Shown: positions 21,579-28,059 of the stretch, one piece after another
Layout of the letters: the number at the start of each line of letters is the position of its first letter
Position numbering within the stretch: position 1 is the stretch's first letter
DNA from: Chryseosolibacter sp966080355
Lineage (GTDB): Bacteria; Bacteroidota; Bacteroidia; Cytophagales; Cyclobacteriaceae
Direction: 5' to 3'
Assembly (NCBI GenBank): GCA_966080355.1
Contig: CBHROW010000016.1
Location: forward strand, 1-28,059
DNA: 28,059 bases
Notes under the pieces: model-generated
What the model was told of the DNA's origin: nothing
The model's input: only the letters and a program-made list of their open reading frames with translations
Databases searched by the model: none
Made by a program: the position numbers and the translations under genes

Positions 21579-21882
21579 GGAACCACAGAGGCAGGTAGAA
21601 ACACAGAGTCACACAGAGACTTCTTTATCTTTTACGGACCAAAATGCAATTCGACTGAGAGAATCAAGCCTTTTATTTCGTGCGAAATTCAAGGCAGACT
21701 CGAATTGAGATGACGAAAGGTAAAACTCTCATAAGCCATTACTCGATAATTTGTCGCATGTGCAATGGTATATCGAATTGAATTCTAAATGATGATGTGT
21801 GACTCCCCAGCCATATAAGCGCTTGCCGTATATGGTTATCTCTGTGTTACTCTGTGACGCTCCGTTCCCCGCGGTTCTTGCA
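21579..21882. repeat. Intergenic element with inverted ACAGAG-rich arms, copy B
   Basis: The left arm 21579-21620 (GGAACCACAGAG, then ACACAGAGTCACACAGAGA) is the inverted counterpart of the right arm 21839-21882 (TCTCTGTGTTACTCTGTG to GGTTCTTGCA). The element fits exactly between the stop of the OmpR-type regulator (21573) and the last codon of the GH1 gene (stop at 21883). Inside it lies a 7-bp stem CCATATA/TATATGG (21811-21817 with 21829-21835). No gene is visible in these 300 bases. Arms match copy A at 18619-18888. Confidence 0.65.
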
Positions 21883-23058
21883 TTATCCCCGGAGAACTCT
21901 CGTGCGTGCAACCTCGGCAAACAGATCTGCGCTGGGTTTCTTAAACCGATCTTTTGTTACCGGATCTACACCATACAATCCAAAGTGATAGGAGGGACCC
22001 AGACTCCATTCGAAATTGTCCCACGTGCTCCAGTGATAGAAGCCCTTCACCTCAACACCCCTCTCCATACACCTATGAACGACTGACAGTTAATCCCGTA
22101 TTGCTTTCACGCGTTTTCCGTCATCGGACGTGCAGATGCCGTTTTCTGTAATGATGATCGGCTTTTTGAATTTTTTCCAAAATCGCTCCATGCACATACC
22201 AAGTCCTTCCGGATAATATTCCCACATGTCATCATGCTCACGCCCATGGCCGAATTTCTCAGGATTCAAAATGTACGTGACGGGAAAGGGATCGAATCCT
22301 ATTCTTGCATAATAGCTCATGCCGAAAAAATCCAGCGACTTGAAGAGCGATGCCGGATATTCGAGATAGGATTGATCGGTGAACCATGCTGGTAATCGTC
22401 CGAGAAAATTTTCTGCTTCGAACAATGTGCAATTCAGCGAAATGCCAACATCCTGCTGCGGAAATTTCGATTTGATGTAGGGGAATATCTCTTCGTGCGC
22501 CTTCGCGAGATTGGCAATGACCTTGCGACCCAGGAACAGATTTTTTTTGAATGGAGGAAATTCGCCTTCAACCCAGCCCATACTGGCGTACAGGTTCGGC
22601 TCGTTGAAAGTATTCCAGCTTGAAGCATACGCACCGAATTCATCGACAATTTTTTTTGCAAAGTCCGTCCAAAGTTCAATGTTCGATACTTTTTCCCAGC
22701 CATCGAGCTTTGCAAACCACACCGGGTTCGCAAAGTGGTGAATGACGATCATGATGTTTACGTTCTTCGAACGAAGTGCTCGCAATAAACGATGATAGTG
22801 GGCTTTGCCAGCTTCATCGAGTTCAGCGAGAGGGGCGCGTTGAAGTTTGCTCCACATCAGGCTCATGCGATAATTCCCGGCAAGCGATGCAATGATCTCC
22901 ACATCTTCCTCCAGCCGCTTTTCATGATCGGTGGTACGATCGAAGATGTATCCGTCACGCGCTTTTACGTTGAGCCAATCGTGTTCGAATGGTGTCTCGA
23001 TCTGCGCGGCCGATGTGCTTGTTCCAAACTGGAAGTGTGAAGGAAATCGAAGCTCCAT
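21883..23058 (-). pseudogene. Glycoside hydrolase family 1 (beta-glucosidase-like), interrupted by one in-frame TAA
   Basis: The frame encodes a GH1 (beta/alpha)8 enzyme of 391 codons. The N-terminus FQFGTSTSAAQIE is the family signature, WNTFNEPN carries the acid/base Glu, and IIITENGI carries the nucleophile Glu. At codon 323 a TAA (22092-22090) replaces the residue expected between VKAIRD and LSVVHRC. Reading continues in the same frame with no indel to GFYHWSTWDNFEWSLG and ends at 21883. The segment beyond the stop holds the conserved W-x-x-x-D-N-F-E-W that binds the sugar, so a 322-residue product would probably be inactive. The cause may be a recent nonsense mutation or a sequencing error of one base. 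ATG 23058 is chosen by signature position; divergent from an MFS transporter gene. Confidence 0.85.
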
Positions 23059-23067
23059 AGATAACGG

Positions 23068-23097
23068 CAAGTATAATGCATTGAAAGGGATTTTAAA
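23068..23097 (-). promoter_or_regulatory. Predicted promoter of the GH1 gene
   Basis: TTTA (23097-23094), 18 bases, TATACTTG (23075-23068), each with one mismatch. Transcription would start near 23063, about five bases before the ATG at 23058. Intact promoter boxes suggest the gene was recently functional. Confidence 0.45.
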
Positions 23098-23235
23098 GAC
23101 GGTGGTTGGATCGTTAAACATTTCTTAATAGAGTTAGAGGGATTGAAGGCACGCGTATCCCTGCCGAATTCTTCCCCTTCAACTTGGCGATGACATTTTT
23201 TTTCATCAGTTTCCCGCACCCGTAATTTCTATTTG

Positions 23236-24450
23236 ATGAATCAACGATCTTCCAGTCTCTTTCAGCTTGCCGTGATCGTAAGCGCCCTTGGATTTTTTGT
23301 CGATGTGTATGACCTGCTTTTGTTCGGCATCATTCGAAAGCCGAGCCTGGCCGCACTTGGATTGAACGCACAGGATGTTCTTGAGCAGGGCGAGCTGATC
23401 ATCAGTGTACAGATGATCGGCCTGCTCGTTGGCGGAATCGTTTGGGGTATTATCGGTGACAAACGCGGGCGATTGAAAGTTTTGTTCGGATCGATCCTCC
23501 TTTACTCGATCGCGAACATTTTGAATGGCATGATCACTACAATACCACAATATATCGCGCTCAGGTTTATTGCCGGAGTTGGTCTTGCAGGCGAGTTGGG
23601 CGCAGGCATTACGTTGGTGAGTGAGTTGTTGCCGAAAGAAAAACGCGGTGTGGCTGCAGCGATGATCGCATCTTTCGGAATTCTCGGAGCAGTTACGGCA
23701 TTCCTGCTCAACACCGTGTTCGATTGGCGTATGTGCTACTACATCGGTGGAATTCTCGGGCTTGCGCTCTTGGCCCTGCGGGTTTCCGTGAGCGAGAGTA
23801 ACATGTTCACGCAGATCCTTTCTTCCAATGCCGAGCGCGGAAATTTTATGATGTTCTTCAACAATGCTTCAAGATTCAACCGGTATGTGCGTTGTATTCT
23901 TATCGGTTTGCCTGCGTGGTACATCATCGGTGTGCTTGTCACGTTCTCTGATCAATTTGCGAAGGAGTTTGGCATCGAAGGCATCGACCCAGGTATGGCC
24001 ATCATGTGTCTCTATCTTGCCATTGCGTTTGGCGACCTGAGTGTGGGCCTGCTCAGCCAAAAATTGCAAAGCCGAAAGAAAGCGTTGTTCATTTTTTATG
24101 GTATCACGATAGCGTTCATGACCGTCTTTTTTCTTCAGCGTGGAGGACCCGTCATGTTCTATCTCATTTGTGCCGGACTCGGTTATGGAACGGGATTCAC
24201 CGTGGTCTACATCACGATGAGTGCGGAACAATTCGGAACCAACCTTCGTGCATCAGCGGCTATCAGTATTCCCAACATGGTGCGTGGAGTGTTGCCATTG
24301 ATCATCATTCTATTCAAAGGCCTGCGACAGGCATCCGGCAGTTATGTTACCGGTGCATGGGTTACCGGTGCCATACTCTTTACAATTGCCATTGTCTCCG
24401 CCTGGTCGCTCGAGGAAACCTTTGGAAAAGATCTCGATTTTTTGGAATAG
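23236..24450 (+). CDS. MFS transporter (12 helices)
   Basis: 404 residues with 12 predicted membrane helices in two six-helix halves. The loop between helices 2 and 3 is GDKRGRLKVL, the classic MFS motif A. Helices 4-5 carry RFIAGVGLAGELGAGITLVSE, typical of the sugar-porter and metabolite:H+ symporter branches. It is an inner-membrane carrier for a small solute, but the substrate is not readable. It is divergent from the GH1 glycosidase gene with a 177-base shared control region, which makes a sugar or glycoside plausible. ATG 23236 is used; an in-frame TTG immediately before it (23233) is not needed. It ends in ETFGKDLDFLE with no overlap downstream. Confidence 0.92.
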   Translation: MNQRSSSLFQLAVIVSALGFFVDVYDLLLFGIIRKPSLAALGLNAQDVLEQGELIISVQMIGLLVGGIVWGIIGDKRGRLKVLFGSILLYSIANILNGMITTIPQYIALRFIAGVGLAGELGAGITLVSELLPKEKRGVAAAMIASFGILGAVTAFLLNTVFDWRMCYYIGGILGLALLALRVSVSESNMFTQILSSNAERGNFMMFFNNASRFNRYVRCILIGLPAWYIIGVLVTFSDQFAKEFGIEGIDPGMAIMCLYLAIAFGDLSVGLLSQKLQSRKKALFIFYGITIAFMTVFFLQRGGPVMFYLICAGLGYGTGFTVVYITMSAEQFGTNLRASAAISIPNMVRGVLPLIIILFKGLRQASGSYVTGAWVTGAILFTIAIVSAWSLEETFGKDLDFLE

Positions 24451-24578
24451 CTACCTTGGATCAACGTCTTGCCTTAATTGAAGCGGTCGCTCGGGATTTC
24501 CGATTTCCAATTTCTGATTTAGGACAAGACTTGTGGGCTGATTATATAGTCGGCCGACCGCGGAAAAGGGCAGACGAC
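24451..24578. other. Gap behind the orphan riboswitch; degenerate TTTCTGATT-type repeat
   Basis: Between the MFS stop and the riboswitch terminator there is no ORF on the minus strand, so the riboswitch has no gene behind it. At about 24495-24522 the plus strand reads GGATTTCCGATTTCC then AATTTCTGATTT, degenerate copies of the repeat seen at 15575-15629. A GC-rich palindromic stretch CGGCCGACCGCGG lies near 24551-24563. Confidence 0.5.
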
Positions 24579-24619
24579 AAAAAAGACAAAGCCCCAGCAT
24601 TTGACATGCTAAGGCTTTG
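24579..24619 (-). terminator. Intrinsic terminator of the TPP riboswitch
   Basis: On the minus strand CAAAGCC-tt-AGCAT-gtcaa-ATGCT-gg-GGCTTTG forms a 12-bp stem with one internal loop (24619-24587). It is followed by TC and six T residues (24584-24579). It begins two bases after the aptamer P1 strand. Confidence 0.85.
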
Positions 24620-24621
24620 GT

Positions 24622-24706
24622 AAATCCCTTATCCTTTCGCTGGCATTGTCCAGATCAAGTTTTTAGGATATGTTCTCAGGTCTTTCGACCACTCCTAAAG
24701 AGAATT
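24622..24706 (-). promoter_or_regulatory. TPP (thiamin pyrophosphate) riboswitch aptamer, orphan
   Basis: Read on the minus strand the conserved thi-box elements are all present and in order. P2 is TTTAGGA (24699-24693) with TCCTAAA (24668-24662). P3 is GGTC-GAAA-GACC (24690-24679), and the pyrimidine-sensing core is CTGAGA (24679-24674). The second arm has GATCTGG (24656-24650), ACAATG and CCAGCG (24643-24638), with P5 as CTGG/CCAG. P1 closes with AATTCTC (24706-24700) and GGGATTT (24628-24622). An intrinsic terminator follows at once. Known TPP riboswitches switch off thiamin genes when TPP is bound. No such gene follows here: the next gene on that side is the opposite-strand MFS transporter. 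Upstream on the same strand is an outer-membrane protein gene. Confidence 0.88.
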
Positions 24707-24835
24707 ACACGAAGGTTTGTAAAAATGGTGTGCCTAGAACAGCTGTGAGTCTCGTGCTACGAGCAGCGAGCCGTTCATTGAGACTTCAAAATTCAGGACG
24801 GATAAGCCGAATCAATTCACGAGATTGGAAGCGAT

Positions 24836-25510
24836 TCAATCGCTCCCAAACAGGTAACAAACGCCAAACTTCAATACGAGATTTCGCGTGATCATTTTAT
24901 CATCGGTGGATGTCTTGGTGTGAATATTGGTGAACCCGATGTTGTGTGTCAGATCGAAGGCGAGCCGTGAAACCCGGTAGCCAACGCCTGCGATCAATCC
25001 TGAATCGAATCTTTTTACCACGAGCTCATCGCCAGGCGTGGTTACTCCCGACTGAAATCTTACACTGCGATTTTCTTCAACATGCGTGGCGTTGTCTATG
25101 TAAACACTTCTTCCGCTAAGCCCGCAAGCGAGATAGACACCGGTTGTGAGGAAGAAGCCTCTCTCGCGACTTTTACCAAGATCGAGTGAGAGCATCAAAG
25201 GCGATTCGAGGTAGTAGATCTGGTCGCGGAAGGAGTAACCTTTGGAATAGGGCGGACTTATTTTCTCGAGCTGACCTTTTTTTGAAAGAAGAACTTCTGG
25301 ACGAAACATGATCGAGGGTGTGATATTGAATGAACCCGACCAGCCTGCGTGAAATCCTATGATCGCATCAGAATACGTATAGCTATTGGCAGGTTCACCA
25401 GACAATACCTGGGTCGCGTAATTTATTCCAACCTTGACGCCATAATTTTTCTGACCATGGCTCGTGAGCACTGTTATGAGAAACAGGCAAGCGCAAATAG
25501 AATATTTCAT
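24836..25510 (-). CDS. Outer-membrane beta-barrel protein (PorT-like family)
   Basis: About 224 residues. A signal peptide (MKYSICACLFLITVLTSHGQ) precedes an eight-strand barrel of the 'outer membrane protein beta-barrel' type: alternating segments such as YGVKVGINYATQV, SITFRPEVLL-like MFRPEVLLSKKG, and YYLESPLMLSLDLG. The usual GLIAGVGYRVSRLAFDL and a final strand NLVLKFGVCYLF follow. These small barrels sit in the outer membrane; functions vary and are mostly unknown. ATG 25510 starts the signal peptide; an upstream in-frame start at 25528 adds six residues. It lies 67 bases after the serine hydrolase gene on the same strand, probably one operon, and the TPP riboswitch lies about 130 bases past its stop. 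Confidence 0.87.
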   Translation of the reverse strand: MKYSICACLFLITVLTSHGQKNYGVKVGINYATQVLSGEPANSYTYSDAIIGFHAGWSGSFNITPSIMFRPEVLLSKKGQLEKISPPYSKGYSFRDQIYYLESPLMLSLDLGKSRERGFFLTTGVYLACGLSGRSVYIDNATHVEENRSVRFQSGVTTPGDELVVKRFDSGLIAGVGYRVSRLAFDLTHNIGFTNIHTKTSTDDKMITRNLVLKFGVCYLFGSD

Positions 25511-25577
25511 AAAGGAGTTTGGCTGCAAAATAGCAAATGTTTGTACGCCTGCAACGCTGGCGCATTTCGTTTAATAA

Positions 25578-27071
25578 CTATCGGAATGTACTTCCGACTT
25601 TCATTCTAAAAAAGTTAGTGGTCTCCTCGAGGAGGGTGGTCAGGTGATTGTTTGTTACAGTAAAATGAAAGTAAAAATTATTAATACGGCAAAGTTGATT
25701 GAAATGTAAGACCAGTTCATTGTCATTCTTCAACGTGACCTGAAGAGCCACTGGCAGTTTCAATGCCGGGTCGATGGAGGTCGAATAGAGTTCTGCGCTA
25801 ACTACAAATGGATGTATTTCTTCGACACCTTTCCTGTAAAAGAACGCGTCACCATTGTGGTTTGACGCAAATTGAATTTGTAGTGAATCTATTTCCGAGA
25901 TATTCGGTTCGAGTGCGATCGTTCTCTTATGAAATCGCCTGATGACGTCTTCACCTCCAGATTCCAGTTTTGATGCGGGCCCCGCCATCAACTCCCTGAC
26001 TGTTTGATTAAGTTTGTCATCAGCATGGACATCTTTTGGTAGTGGATAATCGGATTTGATAGCGCTAAAAATATATTTACCGATAGCTCCTGCATCAAAT
26101 TCTCCGCCCAACATTGTCACAACTATATTTTTCGAAGGAATAACTGAGATGGTTTGACGGCCTCGTCCCGCAGCTTCGTAATATCCGGCCTTGTCGTTTG
26201 TCCACCAGCCATAACCATAGCCCTTGTCATCTCCCAGATTGCTGAGCGGTTTAAGAGATTTCTCGATCCATTGTGCCGATACGATCTGCGTGCCTTGCCA
26301 TTTCCCTTTGTCTAAAACCATTTGCCCGACTTTCGTCATATCAGCAGGATGGAGAAACAAATCTCCCCACCCGTGATTTATGCCCTTTTGGTTGCTCAGC
26401 CAACGGGAGTCAGTTATTTGCAGTGGCCCGAATAAATATTTCTTAGCGAAGTCATGAGGGATCATTTTCGTTGCGCGATAAATGATTTCAGCCAGGAGGT
26501 ATGTGTTACAGCTGCAGTAAGAGAATTTTTCACCCGGCTTTGAAGTGATGGGCAGATTCAGGACAAAGGTCGCCCAGTCAGCGCTTGCTCTCATGGTGGT
26601 CAATGCCCGCTCACCGTCATTCACATTGCAATCGAATCCCGACCTCATGGTGAGTAAGTCTTTAATGGTCATCGAGTCCAGCCGTTGGTTGTTTAACCGG
26701 AGCTCTGAAAAGAATTTAAGAACGTGCACATCCTCATTCTCGATAAATCCATTGTCGATGGCTATTCCGATGAGCAGGGATGTGAAACTTTTAGTTACCG
26801 AGGCCTGATCATGCAGGTATTGTGAAGTGTATGGGTATACGTCAACGTCCAACACCGTGCTGTGGTTCCGTATAATAGTCAGGTGATGGATATTTTGATT
26901 GGTGTCTCTGATGAATCGCAGCAAGCTATCCAGCACCGGTGCGCTCATGCCTTGTTGTTCCGGAGAAGAGGGCGGAAACTGCTTAAGCGTGCGGCTTGTT
27001 TGCGCGTGCAATTTCAGATTCAGTGAGATCAGGAGAATTAAAGTGGAAAAAGCGGTTTTTGAAAATTGCAT
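25578..27071 (-). CDS. Exported serine hydrolase, beta-lactamase class C / penicillin-binding-like
   Basis: 497 residues. The signal peptide (about 1-23, ending HAQ) exports it to the periplasm. The beta-lactamase-type domain has nucleophile Ser91 and general base Lys94 (SVTK). The tyrosine of the second motif is Tyr185 (FSYCSCNTYLLAE, where YxN is replaced by YCS), and the third motif is AGRGRQ (about 301-306) in place of the usual HTG. This is the pattern of class C-like esterases and D-aminopeptidases, not of true AmpC resistance enzymes. A 150-residue C-terminal beta-rich region follows. The substrate cannot be told from the sequence. ATG 27071 lies about 46 bases after the predicted start of transcription. 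It is probably co-transcribed with the barrel protein gene. Confidence 0.9.
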   Translation of the reverse strand: MQFSKTAFSTLILLISLNLKLHAQTSRTLKQFPPSSPEQQGMSAPVLDSLLRFIRDTNQNIHHLTIIRNHSTVLDVDVYPYTSQYLHDQASVTKSFTSLLIGIAIDNGFIENEDVHVLKFFSELRLNNQRLDSMTIKDLLTMRSGFDCNVNDGERALTTMRASADWATFVLNLPITSKPGEKFSYCSCNTYLLAEIIYRATKMIPHDFAKKYLFGPLQITDSRWLSNQKGINHGWGDLFLHPADMTKVGQMVLDKGKWQGTQIVSAQWIEKSLKPLSNLGDDKGYGYGWWTNDKAGYYEAAGRGRQTISVIPSKNIVVTMLGGEFDAGAIGKYIFSAIKSDYPLPKDVHADDKLNQTVRELMAGPASKLESGGEDVIRRFHKRTIALEPNISEIDSLQIQFASNHNGDAFFYRKGVEEIHPFVVSAELYSTSIDPALKLPVALQVTLKNDNELVLHFNQLCRINNFYFHFTVTNNHLTTLLEETTNFFRMKVGSTFR

Positions 27072-27121
27072 AAGTCCGCGTTAAAGGATGCAGAAACAGT
27101 CGAAGAGCGACTGCCGACAAT

Positions 27122-27151
27122 CAAAGTTAAACGATTTGTTTTGGAATTAAA
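27122..27151 (-). promoter_or_regulatory. Promoter of the serine hydrolase operon
   Basis: TTTA (27151-27148), 18 bases, TAACTTTG (27129-27122), a perfect -7 box and one mismatch in the -33 box. Transcription would start near 27117. Confidence 0.6.
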
Positions 27152-27380
27152 CCAGACCTTGGCCAAAGGCAAACCTTCCGGTAGTGACACTGGAGTAATG
27201 ATGGCGACTTGTTCTTCTTATTCATCTTTTTACATCCTTGTCCCGACTACTCTGATTTGACAGCCTCACCGTGCGAAACGGGATGGAGCATATCGCGACT
27301 TTATTTTGGTTCAAAGGGCTTTATCGTAGAAGATAATAGTGGCATAATTTTTTTACAACGATTTTGCAGAACCAAATCCG
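27152..27380. other. Upstream half of the 309-base divergent gap
   Basis: Together with the promoter region before it, this stretch separates the divergent serine hydrolase and 86-residue genes. No gene is supported; small frames here lack any codon or motif signal. A short palindrome TTGGCCAA lies near 27158-27166. No clear -7/-33 pair was found for the plus-strand gene at 27381. Confidence 0.3.
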
Positions 27381-27641
27381 ATGCTTCAGAAGCTATTTAA
27401 ACCTAAACGAAACCCCGAACCCATGGCTGATGTTGCTGTCAGTCCATTTGAGTTGGGGGAGACCGTCTACATTCTCCAGGAGTATTATGTAGACAATGGC
27501 GTGTCGCAAGTCGAGATCCCCCGGTTTGGCTGGAAGGTAACTCACTTTGATGGCGAGCTTGTTCAGATTGAATCACGAAGCAAGAAAGCCCCCATGTCAA
27601 TGCATCTCAAAATCCAGACGAAATATCTTAAAAAGGAGTGA
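27381..27641 (+). CDS. Hypothetical 86-residue protein
   Basis: Not recognised. A basic N-terminus (MLQKLFKPKRNPEP) is followed by a compact beta-rich part with alternating hydrophobics (GETVYILQEYYV, FGWKVTHFDGELVQIESRS) that may form a small SH3-like barrel. No signal peptide or membrane helix. ATG 27381 has no in-frame competitor. The TGA overlaps the ATG of the next gene by one base (TGATG), and AAGGAG lies just before it, so the two genes form a translationally coupled pair. Confidence 0.65.
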   Translation: MLQKLFKPKRNPEPMADVAVSPFELGETVYILQEYYVDNGVSQVEIPRFGWKVTHFDGELVQIESRSKKAPMSMHLKIQTKYLKKE

Positions 27642-27862
27642 TGAAACACCTCGCATCCCTTATCGTCATCTGCCTTCCACCGGCAATCTTCCTTCTTGGT
27701 TCGAATGAGCAGGTGATGCTGGAAAAAGCCTTGAGCGATGCGTTTGGCAGATCGTTGATATACATTTATCTCTTGATTACAGCAGTTATATGCTTTGAAT
27801 TGATTCTTCGTTCGATCCGCTTGTGGCGTGCACGGATCAGAAACCGCCCCAACCCTTTCTGA
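27641..27862 (+). CDS. Small membrane protein (73 residues, two helices)
   Basis: Two predicted membrane helices (about 4-22 and 39-58) separated by a polar stretch (NEQVMLEKALSDAFGRS), with a basic tail (RLWRARIRNRPNPF) that should face the cytoplasm. Family not recognised. The ATG at 27641 overlaps the preceding stop by one base and is preceded by AAAGGAG, a rare visible Shine-Dalgarno sequence in this window; an in-frame GTG at 27638 is less likely. Coupled to the 86-residue gene, so the two may work together. Followed 35 bases later by a response regulator gene. Confidence 0.65.
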   Translation: MKHLASLIVICLPPAIFLLGSNEQVMLEKALSDAFGRSLIYIYLLITAVICFELILRSIRLWRARIRNRPNPF

Positions 27863-27897
27863 ATTTGTTGTCAAGTCGATGCTCAAATGGCTGCCGG

Positions 27898-28059
27898 ATG
27901 ACGTTCTTATTTATCGATGATGACCCCGAAGACACCGATCTCTTCTGTGAAGCAGTGGCTTTTATCAACGAGTCGGAATTTTTTCACAAAACCAAACAAG
28001 AGCTGAAATGTATCACCGCTAATAATGGATGTCATGCCATCGAACTGCTTCCGGAACTC
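27898..28059 (+). CDS. Response regulator receiver domain, N-terminal part (3' end outside window)
   Basis: From ATG 27898 the frame is open to the end of the window (54 codons) and encodes a receiver domain start: FLFIDDDPEDTDLF with the acidic triad D7, D8 and D9, then an extended insert (FINESEFFHKTKQELK) and TANNGCHAIELLPEL, the second strand and helix. The phospho-acceptor Asp lies beyond the window. This form, with a longer linker after helix 1, is common among single-domain regulators of Bacteroidota. A possible output domain cannot be judged. Confidence 0.85.
   Translation, partial: MTFLFIDDDPEDTDLFCEAVAFINESEFFHKTKQELKCITANNGCHAIELLPEL

Noticed and set aside
21883..22068. Separate small gene for the C-terminal GH1 fragment
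   Set aside because: It is in the same frame as the upstream GH1 part, seven codons after the TAA, and its 'start' Met is an internal residue of the family alignment.
24006..24623. A 205-codon frame overlapping the MFS gene and running into the riboswitch terminator
   Set aside because: The +1 frame of a clear 12-helix transporter; rich in Cys, His and Arg with no domain, and its end crosses a structured RNA on the other strand.
25578..27071. Antibiotic-resistance beta-lactamase
   Set aside because: The YxN and K/H-T-G motifs are replaced by YCS and GRG, and a long beta-rich C-terminus is present; this fits exported esterase or peptidase relatives, not AmpC enzymes.
1..28059. tRNA, rRNA, CRISPR array, IS transposase, integrase or attachment sites
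   Set aside because: Looked for by eye on both strands; no cloverleaf, regularly spaced repeat array or recombinase motif was found.

Overview
The window looks like chromosomal DNA of a Bacteroidota bacterium, probably order Cytophagales. Start codons rarely have a Shine-Dalgarno sequence. Several genes carry the Bacteroidota promoter form TTTG-N17/18-TAnnTTTG. Lipoproteins with an N-terminal lipobox, a PorT-like outer-membrane barrel, an OmpH/Skp protein, a DUF1080 lipoprotein and 7TMR-DISM/CHASE3/GAF sensors complete the picture. The order is inference; the phylum is well supported. I saw no tRNA, rRNA, CRISPR array, transposase or phage module.

Layout. 1-2.9 kb: end of a membrane histidine kinase, a small unknown gene, and glnS. 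2.9-4.3 kb: three small genes (an XRE-type regulator and two unknowns) after a 510-base gap. 4.4-6.8 kb: a subtilase lipoprotein divergent from a DUF4407 membrane protein. 7-9.5 kb: a CHASE3-GAF sensor and a NarL/LuxR response regulator separated by stacked terminators. 9.7-12.7 kb: a membrane protein, a possible small RNA, a membrane-anchored alpha/beta hydrolase, a lipoprotein and a hemolysin III protein. 12.8-15.2 kb: a 7TM histidine kinase converging on a single-domain response regulator. 15.3-18.6 kb: a small protein, rsgA with an unusual leader, ompH, and a DUF1080 lipoprotein. 18.9-21.6 kb: a metallophosphoesterase overlapping a glycosyltransferase, then an OmpR-type regulator. 21.9-24.5 kb: a GH1 glycosidase broken by one in-frame stop, divergent from an MFS transporter. 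24.6-27.1 kb: serine hydrolase and outer-membrane barrel genes, followed on the same strand by a TPP riboswitch that has no gene behind it. 27.4 kb to the end: two small genes and the start of a response regulator.

The most notable items are non-coding. First, the rsgA leader: a strong promoter, an essentially leaderless 18-codon ORF, and an intrinsic terminator whose stem begins one base after that ORF's stop. It has the geometry of a ribosome-controlled attenuator in front of a ribosome-maturation GTPase. Second, an orphan TPP riboswitch plus terminator. Third, two copies of an intergenic element bounded by inverted ACAGAG-rich arms, one filling exactly the gap between two convergent genes. 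Signalling genes are abundant (two histidine kinases, four response regulators, one GAF sensor), but no complete system can be assigned a stimulus from sequence alone.
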